Shown here one piece after another: positions 43,983 to 53,717 of a DNA stretch of 64,000 nucleotides (its first letter is position 1; each line of letters opens with the position of its first letter). The translations under genes and the position numbers were made by a program. The notes beneath the pieces are model-generated. The model was given only the letters and a program-made list of their open reading frames with translations. It was not told the origin of the DNA and made no database searches. Origin of the DNA: CBDCMJ01 sp965224325 (GTDB lineage Bacteria; Chloroflexota; Dehalococcoidia; Lucifugimonadales; UBA3495); assembly GCA_965224325.1 (NCBI GenBank), contig CBDCYT010000003.1, positions 186,001 to 250,000 of the forward strand. Direction: 5' to 3'.

Positions 43983-44040
43983 GGCCGCCCTGCCTGCGCC
44001 GTTATTGCCAACGCCTGAAACGGGCAGGGCGGCCATTTTT
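43983..44040 (+). terminator. Terminator or attenuator before the RND gene
   Basis: Perfect 12-bp stem GGCCGCCCTGCC / GGCAGGGCGGCC followed by ATTTTTG, 30 bp before the RND start codon. Position suggests a leader attenuator for the pump gene or a barrier to upstream transcription. Confidence 0.7.
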
Positions 44041-44069
44041 GTGCAAAAACGATTAACAACGGAGAGACG

Positions 44070-47000
44070 ATGCGCTTTATCACTGCCGCCGCAATCAGCA
44101 GGCGGACAGTCACCCTGGTTGCGGCGGTCCTGCTGCTGGCCGGTGGCGTCTTCGCCTACAATTCCCTGCAGGTGGAGTTGTTCCCTGAGATAGAGTTTCC
44201 TCTGGTGGTCGTGACGACTTCCTATGCCGGAGCCGACCCTCAGGGAGTGGTACAGGACGTCACCTCGCCCATAGAACGGGCAATTTCGGGCGCGGAAGGG
44301 CTGGAAACCGTCCAGTCCACCAGCTTCGAAGGCAACTCGATTGTGCTGGCTACCTTCGCGTTCGGCACGGACATGGCCAATGCGGAAAGCTACATAGAGT
44401 CCGTCGTCGGCGGGCTGACCTTCCCCGGCGGCGCGGATAGGCCCGAGGTGGGCCGGTTCGACCCCGACCAGTTTCCGGTATTGCAGTTCAGCGTCGTCTC
44501 AGATGACGGCATCGGAAACCTTTCTGATGTAGTGCGATCGCGTATCGTTCCCGAGATCTCCGCCATAGACGGGATCATGCTGGTCATAGTGGCCGGGGAG
44601 GTGGAGCGGCAGGTGCAGGTGGCAGTTGACCCGGACCGGATGCAGGCGAGCGGGGTCTCTCTGCCACAGGTTGCCGCCGCTCTGAGCGAGAACAACGTCA
44701 CCCTGCCTGCCGGCCTCATATCCGGCGCAGTCAATTCGGTGCCGGTCAAGACCACCCACACCCTGGACTCCGTCGAGGACATCCGGAACTTGGTGGTTCG
44801 CGCCTCGCCCTCTGGCCAGGTGTTGCTGAGCGATGTGGCCGACGTCGTCTTGACGGACGGTACCCCTTCCAGTATCTCCCGCACCAACGGCAAACCGGCC
44901 ATCGGCGTGTCCGTCGTGAAGGAGGCCGAGGCCAACACAATTGAAGTAACCGAAGCCCTGAGGGCGGCTTTGGACGGCCTCACCGGGCTTCCCTCCGGCG
45001 TCGGCATCGTTATCGTTTCCGACCAGGGGCCGGAAATCCAGGAACAGATTGACACCCTGCTCGGAGAGGCGCTCTACGGATTCCTGTTCGCCGTCGGCGT
45101 GGTGTTCATCTTCATGCTCACCATCCGCCCGACGGTGATTCGGGGCCTTATCACGACGCTGCGCCCCACCGCGGTCATCGCGCTGGCCATCCCACTGAGC
45201 GTATTGACCGGCGTATTGCTGATGACCTGGCAGGACATGAGCCTGAATTTCATGACCCTGGGCGGGCTCGCAATTTCCGTGGGGCGGGTGGTGGACGACT
45301 CCATTGTGGTGCTGGAAAACGTGTACCGGCACATCCAGGCGGGACGCGAGCGGTGGCGGGCGGCGCTGGAGGCCACCACCGAGGTTGGCCCCGCCATATT
45401 TGCCTCCACCCTGACCACGATAGTGGTGTTCATTCCCCTCGGATTCATCGAGGGCCTGGTAGGGGCGTTCTTTCTGCCCTTCGCGCTCACGGTGATGTTC
45501 GCGCTGGCGGCGTCGCTGGTGGTGGCCCTGACGGTAGTGCCGGTGCTGGGGGCATACCTGCTTCGGCCCGGCGACCTCCCCGAAGGCGCAGAGGAAGACG
45601 ACATTTCCTTCGTCAACGAGACCTGGATGCAAAGGGCCTACACGCCGGTGCTGCGGTGGGCCTTGGGGCACAAGGCCATGACCCTGCTTGGGGCGATTGT
45701 CCTTACCGTGGCGAGCCTGGCCCTGCTGACCCTGATCCCGGTGACCCTGTTCCCCAGCGGCGGACCGAGGACCCTCGAAATCGAGTTGACCATGCCGCCG
45801 GGAACCTCCGCCGAACGCACCCTGGCCGAGGTCATCGAGATCGAGGAAAACGTCCGTGATTTCGCGGATATTTACACCGCCACCGTGGGAACAACCAACC
45901 TCGGTTCCGGCGGCGCCCCAGGCTCTTTCAACCAGGCGAGTATGTTGGTGGTAGTGGCCCAGGACGCGCCCGATGACTTTTCCGGCTCATTGAGGGAGGA
46001 ATTGGAGGGCCCCGGAAGGCTGGTGCGAATAAACGAAGTAAGCGAAGGGCCGCCCTCCGGCGGCGTCGAAATCAGCATTTCCGGGCCGGACTACGAGGAT
46101 ATCAGCAGGGTATCCCAAGAGCTGGTTTCGTCGCTGAGTTCCGTGGAGGGTGTGGTCAATCTGGAAAGCAACGTGGCCCAGGCCCGGGAAGAGGTCGCCG
46201 TCGAGGTAGATCCGGGCGCCGCCGCCGCGATAGGGCTGACCACGCGCGGGGTTGGATTCCAGTTGAGCCAGTTCCTGGTTGGCCGCGCCGTTACCACCAT
46301 CAACGTCAACGGCGAGGCCACTGACGTTGTTCTGTCCGGCGGCCGGGACGCCGTAAACAGTCTCGATAAAGTGGGCAATCTGGTCATTGCCGGGCCGGGG
46401 GGCTCCGCTCCCCTGCGTGAACTGGCCCAACTGACTACAAGGGAGGGTCCGGTCACCATCAGCCGGACCGACGGCCGGAGGTCCGCCAGCATTACCGGCG
46501 ACATCACTTCCGAGGACACCCAGTCGGTGGGCGCCGAGATTAACCGGAAGTTGGAAGAGGTGACTTTGCCGCCGGGCGTGACCGCGGCCAGTGGTGGAAT
46601 TTTCGCCGATATTGCCGAGGGCTTTCAGGCCATATTCCTCTCGATCGCGGTGGGAATCGTGCTGATGTACTTGGTTATGGTGGCCAGCCTGGGGTCTCTT
46701 AGGAATCCGGTCGCCATCATCACCAGCCTGCCCCTGGTCCTCATCGGGGTGCTGGTGGCCCTGGCCATCACCGGGCGCACACTGGGCCTTCCGGCTATGA
46801 TGGGTCTGCTTTTGCTCATGGGAATCGTTGTCACCAACGCCATCGTTTTGATTGCCTTCGTCGAGCAGTTGCGGGACAGAGGTATGTCGGTTTCTGACGC
46901 CTTGATCACCGGAGGCCGGGTGCGCCTGCGTCCCATCCTGATGACGGCACTGACAACCAGCTTCGCCCTGCTGCCCTTGGCGGCCTTTTCCGGAGGCGAG

Positions 47001-47174
47001 GGCGGCATTATCAGCTCGGAGCTAGCCACGGTCGTAATCGGGGGGCTGATCAGTTCGACCGCCCTGACTCTGATCGTAGTGCCGGTCGTTTACTACCTGT
47101 TCAACGTCAACATCCCCGGGCTTTTGGGCAGATTGAGGCTGACGCCAGCCGTAACCGCACCAACATCAACTTAG
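44070..47174 (+). CDS. RND (HAE1-type) efflux permease
   Basis: 1034-residue AcrB/MMPL-type proton-driven exporter with 12 predicted membrane segments and two large periplasmic-type loops (about 35-330 and 560-860). N-terminal AVLLLAGGVFAYNSLQVELFPEIEFP is the RND start; G-R-V-V-D-D-S-I-V-V-L-E-N-V carries the Asp pair of the proton relay in TM4 (about 405-410). The duplicated half ends with A-L-T-T-S-F-A-L-L-P-L-A. GGAGAG lies five bases before the ATG. No membrane-fusion or outer-membrane partner is adjacent, which suggests a partnerless monoderm-type pump. Confidence 0.92.
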   Translation: MRFITAAAISRRTVTLVAAVLLLAGGVFAYNSLQVELFPEIEFPLVVVTTSYAGADPQGVVQDVTSPIERAISGAEGLETVQSTSFEGNSIVLATFAFGTDMANAESYIESVVGGLTFPGGADRPEVGRFDPDQFPVLQFSVVSDDGIGNLSDVVRSRIVPEISAIDGIMLVIVAGEVERQVQVAVDPDRMQASGVSLPQVAAALSENNVTLPAGLISGAVNSVPVKTTHTLDSVEDIRNLVVRASPSGQVLLSDVADVVLTDGTPSSISRTNGKPAIGVSVVKEAEANTIEVTEALRAALDGLTGLPSGVGIVIVSDQGPEIQEQIDTLLGEALYGFLFAVGVVFIFMLTIRPTVIRGLITTLRPTAVIALAIPLSVLTGVLLMTWQDMSLNFMTLGGLAISVGRVVDDSIVVLENVYRHIQAGRERWRAALEATTEVGPAIFASTLTTIVVFIPLGFIEGLVGAFFLPFALTVMFALAASLVVALTVVPVLGAYLLRPGDLPEGAEEDDISFVNETWMQRAYTPVLRWALGHKAMTLLGAIVLTVASLALLTLIPVTLFPSGGPRTLEIELTMPPGTSAERTLAEVIEIEENVRDFADIYTATVGTTNLGSGGAPGSFNQASMLVVVAQDAPDDFSGSLREELEGPGRLVRINEVSEGPPSGGVEISISGPDYEDISRVSQELVSSLSSVEGVVNLESNVAQAREEVAVEVDPGAAAAIGLTTRGVGFQLSQFLVGRAVTTINVNGEATDVVLSGGRDAVNSLDKVGNLVIAGPGGSAPLRELAQLTTREGPVTISRTDGRRSASITGDITSEDTQSVGAEINRKLEEVTLPPGVTAASGGIFADIAEGFQAIFLSIAVGIVLMYLVMVASLGSLRNPVAIITSLPLVLIGVLVALAITGRTLGLPAMMGLLLLMGIVVTNAIVLIAFVEQLRDRGMSVSDALITGGRVRLRPILMTALTTSFALLPLAAFSGGEGGIISSELATVVIGGLISSTALTLIVVPVVYYLFNVNIPGLLGRLRLTPAVTAPTST

Positions 47175-47297
47175 CCCACGGCATCATCGTGTACAGGAGA
47201 GGGAGTAAGGAGCCGGAGGTCATGTCCCTTTGAAGCCTGTGGGCCAGGATGAAACGGGAGTAGTCGACCTGACCCTCGAAACCTGGTCTAGGGGAGA

Positions 47298-48119
47298 CTA
47301 TTTCCGGCAGACAAACAAGCCCCAGCCAAGCTCGTCCCTGTCGACTGCTGCTGCGGTCTCAATATAGGCCTTCGTGAGCCATCTATAGTGTTCAGCGGCC
47401 TCTGAAGTGTCGTCCTTCGGTATTCGGTCGGCAAGGCAGAGGTAGCTTTGCTTCAGGTGCGGAGATAAGTCTAATGCCTCCACTACCTTGAAACCCTGGT
47501 CCTTTAACGCTTGTTGATAGGAGTCGAAAGTGAACTCGGTATCGAACAGCAACCTGTCATACACGTAAGTCTGGGCGTCGGGCGTAATGTTTCTCTTGGG
47601 CCTGACCAAGTCGTCGAACACCACGGTGCCTCCACTGGACAAAACGCGGTAGATTTCCCCCAGCACTGCGCGCTTGTCGGGCACGTGGTATATGACCGCC
47701 TGACTCCAGACATGGCTGAACATGCCATCAGGGAACGGCAGGTCAGTAGCCGATGCTTTCTTGAACGCCAGACGCTTTTGGACATCCGGGTGCAGATTGG
47801 TCAGGTTTCCTTGGGCATTGGCAACGCGGACGCCGCTGAGGTCGATGCCGGTTACCTTGGCGCCCGTTTCCCCGGTCAGCCAGATGGCGGTCGTCCCGTT
47901 GCCGCATCCCAGGTCCAGCGCGTTCGATTCCTGGTTGATATCGCCTTTTTCAACCATGATCTTGTTGAGCTTTTCGCAAGCGGTCAGGAAGTCAGTCCCG
48001 GTGCTTTCGTCGAAGAAGCCCCAGTGGACGCTGCCCCCCTCGTCCCAGACGGAGCGGTAGATTGCATCTTCTGCGTCGTAGTAGGACTCTGTTTCCAGTT
48101 CCGTGAACCTGCTGGTCAT
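47298..48119 (-). CDS. Class I SAM-dependent methyltransferase
   Basis: 273 residues. Motif I is L-D-L-G-C-G-N-G (about 69-76), acidic residue of motif II in T-G-I-D-L-S (about 93), motif post-II A-T-D-L-P-F-P-D-G (about 125-133). The N-terminal S-V-H-W-G-F-F-D-E and domain layout resemble sarcosine/dimethylglycine and related small-molecule N- or O-methyltransferases. Substrate unknown. Confidence 0.87.
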   Translation of the reverse strand: MTSRFTELETESYYDAEDAIYRSVWDEGGSVHWGFFDESTGTDFLTACEKLNKIMVEKGDINQESNALDLGCGNGTTAIWLTGETGAKVTGIDLSGVRVANAQGNLTNLHPDVQKRLAFKKASATDLPFPDGMFSHVWSQAVIYHVPDKRAVLGEIYRVLSSGGTVVFDDLVRPKRNITPDAQTYVYDRLLFDTEFTFDSYQQALKDQGFKVVEALDLSPHLKQSYLCLADRIPKDDTSEAAEHYRWLTKAYIETAAAVDRDELGWGLFVCRK

Positions 48120-48456
48120 GTTTGAAACCCTCCATATATTTCATGAATCGGTAGCTGCCGTCTAGCATCGTTTTCCGGGCCACCGGGTTTGCAAAACTTC
48201 CAAGGACACGATAGTGGCACAGTTGTCCTACCGCTCCCAGGACAGTGATACCGAATAGGCCCCGCCGGTCGGTGATGGCGTAGGTCTCAAGGTGGCTGGC
48301 GCTGGTTGCGTTCTGGACGAGGGCCCGCTCAAAGTCCCACAAGTCAAACTTGGCCATCCGGTCTTCATTTATCAGGATGCCGTCTATCAGGATGCCGCCA
48401 GAATGGCCAACAGATGTGTCGATGGCCCAGGCTCTACTGGTTCTGGACCCCAGCAC
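48120..48456 (-). other. Uncertain open frame upstream of the methyltransferase
   Basis: A minus-strand frame from 48456 overlaps the methyltransferase start. Its first 110 codons (AKFDLWDFERALVQNATSAS, ITDRRGLFGITVLGAVGQL) look protein-like but match no family I know; an ATCAGGATGCCG direct repeat near 48375-48400 interrupts the start. Could be a gene remnant. Confidence 0.25.
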
Positions 48457-48610
48457 CTCATACGGTTCCTCCTCCTCAGGCTCATAACCACCGTCATTGG
48501 TGAGTGTTGCGACAAACCGGGCATGGTGCTCGGCAAGGGTAGTTGAGTCGCCCTACAACTCCCTTACACCTGTTCAAGCCAAAGATCTTCCATGGGCGCC
48601 ATTGGCGCGT

Positions 48611-50790
48611 CTACGGTTGAATGGGGTTCAGTTTGATGCCGGCCAAGTCGGGCTGGCCTAATGGCAATACGCGGAACCCCTCCACGTGGGGGCGTACCAG
48701 GACGTGGTCCTGCAAGTGGAAGAGGGGGATGATACCCGCGTCGTCCATCAGCAACTGCTCTGCCTCCCGGTAAAGGGCCAAGCGGGCCTCGTGGTCCCCC
48801 TCCACTCTAGCCCGTTCCGCCAGACCGTCGAACTCCTTGTTGATGTACCGGGCGTCGTGGGCCTCGGAGTGCAGCAAGAGGTCCAGGAAGTTCTCCGGGT
48901 CTGGGTAGTCGGCCACCCATCCGTAGGTGTACAGGTGTTCTCCCACGTTTTCCAAATCATAGTAGTAGGCATCCGCGTCGACCAGGTCTATCTTCACCTC
49001 AACTCCCAGGTTCTCCTTCCAGGAATCTACAATGAACTGCACCATGGAAGAGGGTTCGCCGTCGTTATCCACTCCTGTGAAGATTACCTCCGGAAGGCCG
49101 TCAGCATACTGGGACTCGGCCAAGAGTTCGCGGGCCGCCTCCGGGTCGTAGGGGATGCGCCGCAGCGACTCGCTGTAGCCGGGCATGCCGGGGGGCAGCA
49201 ACCCGTTGGCAAGGGTCGCGTTGCCTTCCAGTATCTCTTCAACCAACTGCTCTCTGTCCAGGGCCATGGCAAAGGCGCGCCGCACCTTGGGGTCGTCGAA
49301 GGGCGGTCGTGTCCCGTCCATCTCCACGAAGTAGCTGGTGAGCTGATCGAACTCATGCAGTTGCGGGCTCAGTTCCGGATTATTCCGTACCCTATCGAGA
49401 GAGCTGGGGCCAACATACACTGCGTCCCAAGCCTCCCCCAAGTACATGTCCAAGCCCCTGGCCCCCGGCAGGGCCCGTTGCGGCGAGACTAGGTATTCCA
49501 GGTTGGCTGGCGTGTGATAGCCCTCGTACCGCTGTAGAACGGTGACGTGGCCGGGGTCCCAAAGCTCCAGCCGGTAGGGGCCGGAACCGTTGATTACCTC
49601 GGCCGTCCACCACTCCTCGCCCAACTCCTCCACCGCGCGCCTGTCGACTACGGCGCTGGAGGGGTAGGTCAGTTTGGCCGGGAAATATCGCTTTGGAAGG
49701 TCGATAGTTATACGCAGGGTGCGTTCGTCCACTACCTCCACGCCGGCGACCTCGTCGGCCTCGCCTTCCAGCTTTTCGTGCATACCCACGATATCGCCAA
49801 GGTAGAGGGGCACCGTGTCGCTGTGCAGCGCAGGTTCGGAGGCCCGCTCTATGGAGTACTTGAAGTCGTCGGCGGTAATGGGGTGACCGTCCTGGAAGGT
49901 GATTCCCTCCCGCAAGGTAAATGTGTAGACGGTGCCGGTCTCGTCCACCTGCCGTTCCTCGGCCAAGTCGGGCGCCACGGAGAGATTGGAATCGAATCGG
50001 ACGAGGCCGCTGAACACGTTGTTCACAAAGAAGTGAGATGTGGTCTCCCTGGCCAGGGCAGGGTCCATGGTGCTGGGCTCCCCGAGGAGCATAACGAGGG
50101 CGCGATCATGCCCTACCCCATAGACGGCCGGTGGAAAGCTCGTGAAGCTGGACAGCATCGTCTCGAAGGTCTCCTCCCAGCGAGGGGCCTCGTCCAAAAG
50201 AGACGTGAGGACCAGGGTGTAGGTGAATGTCGCACGCTGGGTGACCTGCAAACGGTGTAGGACGGCGCCGTCCTCCCCAGGATGGGTGATTGCCGCGCGC
50301 TCGGCTTGGGAGCCGTCGACCAGGGTAACTGGACCCAACAGTTCCACCTGCGACTCGATTCCCTGCTCGATCTCCTCCTCGGTGAATTGGGAGACTGCGT
50401 CAACCAACCTGTCGCTCAGGGCTGCATCTAGATCGTGGAACAGGGTAAACAGCACCAAGCGAGGACCGCTTTCTGCATCTGCTATTCGCACCCACAGGAA
50501 AGAGTCGTCCTGCTTGGCAGCCTCCCACGAGTCTGGGTAGGCTATCCGGATGCCGATTCCTGGGTCTTCATAGACGGCGCCAACCGTAGGAGCGACAGGG
50601 GGTTAGGTGTCGGGGAGACCGTGGGCACGGGTGTTAGTGTAAGCGTTAGAACGGGCATTGCCGTGGCCGCGGGTGTCGTCGTGGGAGCAGTGGGCGTCGA
50701 CGTAGAATCCCCGCCACACGCCAGAGCCACTGCCAGTACGATTGGCAACAAAATAAGGACTAGGGTGTGTTTAATCTTGAGTCGTCTCAC
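48611..50790 (-). CDS. Peptide/nickel-type ABC substrate-binding lipoprotein (SBP family 5), one frameshift
   Basis: Two overlapping frames make one gene. From GTG at 50790 comes a lipoprotein signal (MRRLKIKHTLVLILL, lipobox V-A-L-A-C-G-G) and a Thr-Pro linker; adding one base to GGGGG at 50598-50602 joins it to V-G-A-V-Y-E-D-P-G-I-G-I-R and the 626-codon main frame. That frame holds an N-terminal extra domain (to about 155) then SBP_bac_5: ALVMLLGEPSTMDPALA, Y-T-F-T-L-R-E-G-I-T-F-Q-D-G-H-P, and S-I-E-R-A. It binds an oligopeptide or similar solute. No permease genes nearby. Confidence 0.85.
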
Positions 50791-51058
50791 TGGTAATAGA
50801 AGAGCCTGGTGGTGGTCCACGTTCAATTGTCTCCATGTATGGTGCACAACACGTGCCCCGTCTGTCAACGAACTATGCCTTCACACATCCACCGTCCAGC
50901 GAAAATAGAAGACCTCGTTGGAGCCAGCGGTAGTTCGCAGTACAGTACGCGTTGGCCTACCAACGTGCATGGTACTGTAGAACGTCAGCGATAATGGGAC
51001 AGACGTACCACGAACGACCTGAACTGCCATTCTGAGCCTTCCAGGTGACCGCAGCCGA

Positions 51059-51304
51059 TCATGAAAATGAGGGGTTGGCCTCGTCCAGCCGACGCCGGCC
51101 CAACTCCAGCCCTTGCCAGACACCCTCGGCGTAGCATTGGGCGCGGGCCTCGGCTTCCGCCGCGCTCGACGGGAGCGGAAGGTCCCGCCCGGTCTGCCGC
51201 TTGATGAACCACCTGACTTCGTGGCCTCTCTGGCGGCGGTAGACAACATATGGGGAGCCAAGACGGTTTACGCCGTAGCCGGCCCCTTCGAGCGGCGGGG
51301 TCAC
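51059..51304 (-). CDS. Small hypothetical protein
   Basis: 81 codons or fewer, with Y-V-V-Y-R-R-Q-R-G-H-E-V-R-W-F-I-K-R and an Ala/Glu-rich helix. Protein-like but unrecognised. It lies at the left edge of the integrase relic. Confidence 0.35.
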   Translation of the reverse strand: MTPPLEGAGYGVNRLGSPYVVYRRQRGHEVRWFIKRQTGRDLPLPSSAAEAEARAQCYAEGVWQGLELGRRRLDEANPSFS

Positions 51305-51608
51305 CTAGCGGCTGCAACCGGCGCACCGTGCTCTAATAAGGGCGTCCATTCAACTACGCCTCGCGGCGCCGGGCGGCTTTAGCGGCTCGAGTCCCGCTGG
51401 CCTGCCGCGCCGGACCTTGCACTTGCCGCTCGTGGCCGGAGTCTCTACGTATGAACGCACCGCCGGGGCGAGCCGCCCACCGGGCCTCTCCCGCAGCCGC
51501 TCCGGGGAGGCCGAGGAGGTCTCGCCGCCGCCGTTCCCCTCCACTCTCATCCGCTCCGCCTCGACGGTCCCCGGCTACGCCGCCGGACGGTAGGATGCGG
51601 TCAAGCGG

Positions 51609-52582
51609 TCAGAACGGCGGGGGATCGACGAAATCGCCCCACGTTTGCATCATTGGTCGCCGTTCGTCAAGCAGATCGGTTCGAAAATACGCTTGCGAAA
51701 CTGTAGTGCCAACGCTGTGCGCCAAGCTGAGTTCGATGGCCTCCCAAGTCCAGCCGTAACATTCCCGCGCTCAATCCCTGAACAAGGAACGAAAGCCGTG
51801 CGGAACCCAGCCCAACTTGTCTTTGCGGCAACGGTTCAGCAGGGCGTTTTCGGATAACGTCTTGCCGTCCGGCATTCGGAACAAGTAGCAGCTTTTGACT
51901 TCGGTGAGAGTGTGAATATCATAGGGATCGGCGTCGGGATCGGGCAGGTACTTCACCGCCCGGAGGATGTTGACCGCCTGATGGCTCATCGGAGGTCCGC
52001 GTCGCCGTCAAAATCAGAAACTCGAATGCCAACGCCGTCGCCCGCAGGGCGTAGCCAAACCGGGTTCTGTGAAGCGCGCCGGCGACTTCCGAGTAATGGA
52101 GTGCCTGCCGGTGTCTGACTGCTGATTTGGGTTTTGGAGGCAACGTGAGCGCGGTGATCCCGCGTTCGGGATTGGCAGCGATGTATTCTCGTTCAACTGC
52201 CCAATCCAGTACTCGGCGCACACGCTGGCAAACCTCGCGGCCAGTCTCGGCGCGCTCAAACCATACCGGCTCAAGTACGTCTATCAACCGCGAGCGGGTG
52301 AGTTCATCAAACGGGACGTTCCCGATATGGTGCGGCTTGACTTCACCGGACTTCCCGATGATATGGCGCTCCAGGGTTTGCTACCAGTTCAGCTTGCTCT
52401 TGTCGCTCTTGAATGGTTGCAGGGCGTGGACTTGCTCCGCCCCTTCGCGGAACGTCGGAATCGCGGCGGGCGCGGGTTCGGCGGCGGTGAGAGGCGCGGC
52501 ATCCTTGTCCGACGGGTTATGCCCCTGCTGTAACGCTACTTGATTGGCGGCGGCGATCTTGCGGGCCTACGGGAGAGATACC
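51609..52582 (-). pseudogene. P4-type tyrosine integrase, inactivated
   Basis: Conceptual translation follows a P4-family integrase almost end to end: A-R-K-I-A-A-A-N, F-D-E-L-T-R-S-R-L-I-D-V-L, A-L-H-Y-S-E-V-A-G-A-L, the first catalytic Arg in T-A-T-R-T-S, L-F-R-M-P-D-G-K-T-L-S-E-N-A-L-L, the H-G-F-R-S-L-F-R-D box, L-A-H-S-V-G and the nucleophile Tyr in Q-A-Y-F-R-T-D. It is dead: TAG near 52568, TAG after L-N-W near 52391, TGA in place of the Trp after F-R-D (near 51766), a frame break and deletion after T-R-T-S, and a missing N-terminus fused to a tRNA. Confidence 0.88.
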
Positions 52583-52583
52583 T

Positions 52584-52643
52584 ACTCGAACCCCCGACGC
52601 GCGACTTAGGACGCCGCCGCTCTATCCTCTGAGCTACAGGGGC
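52584..52643 (-). pseudogene. tRNA-Arg (CCT), 3' end lost
   Basis: 5' three quarters are intact: acceptor 5' strand GCCCCTG, D-arm TAGCTCAGAGGATAGAGC, anticodon stem GCGGC/GTCGC around GTCCTAA (anticodon CCT), then GGGGGTTCGAG. After the T-loop the sequence passes straight into integrase codons; no CAGGGGC acceptor strand follows. Confidence 0.75.
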
Positions 52644-52650
52644 GGGTTGT

Positions 52651-52713
52651 GGAGATAGGGGGGGTCGAACCCCCAACCTCGGCATTGCGAACGCCGCGCT
52701 CTCCCAGTTGAGC
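52651..52713 (-). pseudogene. tRNA-Ala-like (CGC), 5' end lost
   Basis: D-arm GCTCAACTGGGAGAGC, anticodon stem CGGCG/TGCCG around TTCGCAA (anticodon CGC), and T-arm GGGGGTTCGACCCCC are present. The 3' acceptor strand (CTATCTCC) has no partner upstream, where a small GCTTC/GAAGC hairpin stands instead. Confidence 0.65.
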
Positions 52714-53051
52714 TTCAACAGAAGCACAGAGGCGGCAGCAACGCCCTTAGCATCGTAAAACCGGCCCGCCGCCACTGTCAAGTCTGGCCTTGCTTGGGAA
52801 TTGCTCAGCTTTCGGGGGATCCGAGTGTCTGACGACCGGCAATTAGAGGTTTAATCTCTGCTGTTGACGCTCAGGCCAGAGGTCGTTAAACGGCTTTCGG
52901 CGAATTGGACTCACCAACTCTGAACAGTTATCTTGCTTGCCATGGACCCAAGCCTTAATGGCCACACCCCACTGCAGAAGGTGCGGTGTGGTCGGGGTTT
53001 TGGTCAAGACACCACAGTGGTTTCCCCCCCGCGCGTAAGACCACTAATGAT

Positions 53052-53105
53052 TGGCGTCCCAGGCAGGATTCGAACCCGCGACCCGCTGCTTAGAAGGCAG
53101 CCCGG
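53052..53105 (-). pseudogene. tRNA-Arg (TCT), 3' half only
   Basis: Anticodon stem GCTGC/GCAGC around CTTCTAA (anticodon TCT), T-arm GCGGGTTCGAATCCTGC and acceptor 3' strand TGGGACG with encoded CCA. The 5' acceptor and D-arm are replaced by unrelated sequence. Such 3' halves are what an integrated element leaves at an attachment site. Confidence 0.75.
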
Positions 53106-53149
53106 GTGTGTCGCCTGCCCTGAGGGGCGATGTAGCTACGAAATTTGAT

Positions 53150-53713
53150 GAAAGGCCTCCCGTTCCAACCGCGAGGCAGTGAGTCGGTTCCGATCACCCT
53201 CCCTTGTTTGCTTGCCTAATTATATACCCTTGCCGGTCAGGCAATCACCACCCACATCGGACAAGACAAAGAGTGCCATCACCATTAGCCACAAGCCAAC
53301 TCAAAATGTCTGGCTGGCAAGAATCAGATCTAATTTCAGGCCTTAAGAGGTCGGTCGATTTGCGAAAAGCGACTGTGGTTCGAGTTTAGTTAGGTGGGCC
53401 GACGTGGCAAAAGCCGGGGCCGCGTCCCGCCGGGCGGTGAAGGGGGAGACGCGGCCAGCATCGCGGTCGAAACCGAAATCGCTACAGCCGGAAGCCAACC
53501 CGGCACGAGAGACCAGAGAAAGGAAGCCGTTAAGAGAAATCGGACCCGAAGGCGAAAGAGGGCGCAAGGCAGGAAGCCGCCCCCGGCTCAAGATGCCCAA
53601 GCCGACGTGCCCCGGGGCCTCCGGGAAGAAAACACAGAAGCCGAAGATAGAGCCGCCGTGGGTGCGCCAGCGGCCCCGGTTGCCTAGCAGGGCCTAGGTT
53701 TCGGCGCAAGCGG
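53150..53713. other. Gene-poor stretch with an uncertain basic frame
   Basis: A GTG-started frame at 53404-53697 would encode a 97-residue Arg/Lys/Pro-rich protein with no recognised family; a second frame of equal length overlaps it, so coding is doubtful. Nothing else seen. Confidence 0.3.
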
Positions 53714-53717
53714 CTAG

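Noticed and set aside
44499..45671. 390-codon minus-strand frame inside the RND gene
   Set aside because: Antisense shadow with low-complexity His/Gln/Arg composition.
51609..52582. Stop-codon recoding in the integrase
   Set aside because: Stops of two types replace different residues and a deletion and frame break are also present, so ordinary decay explains it.
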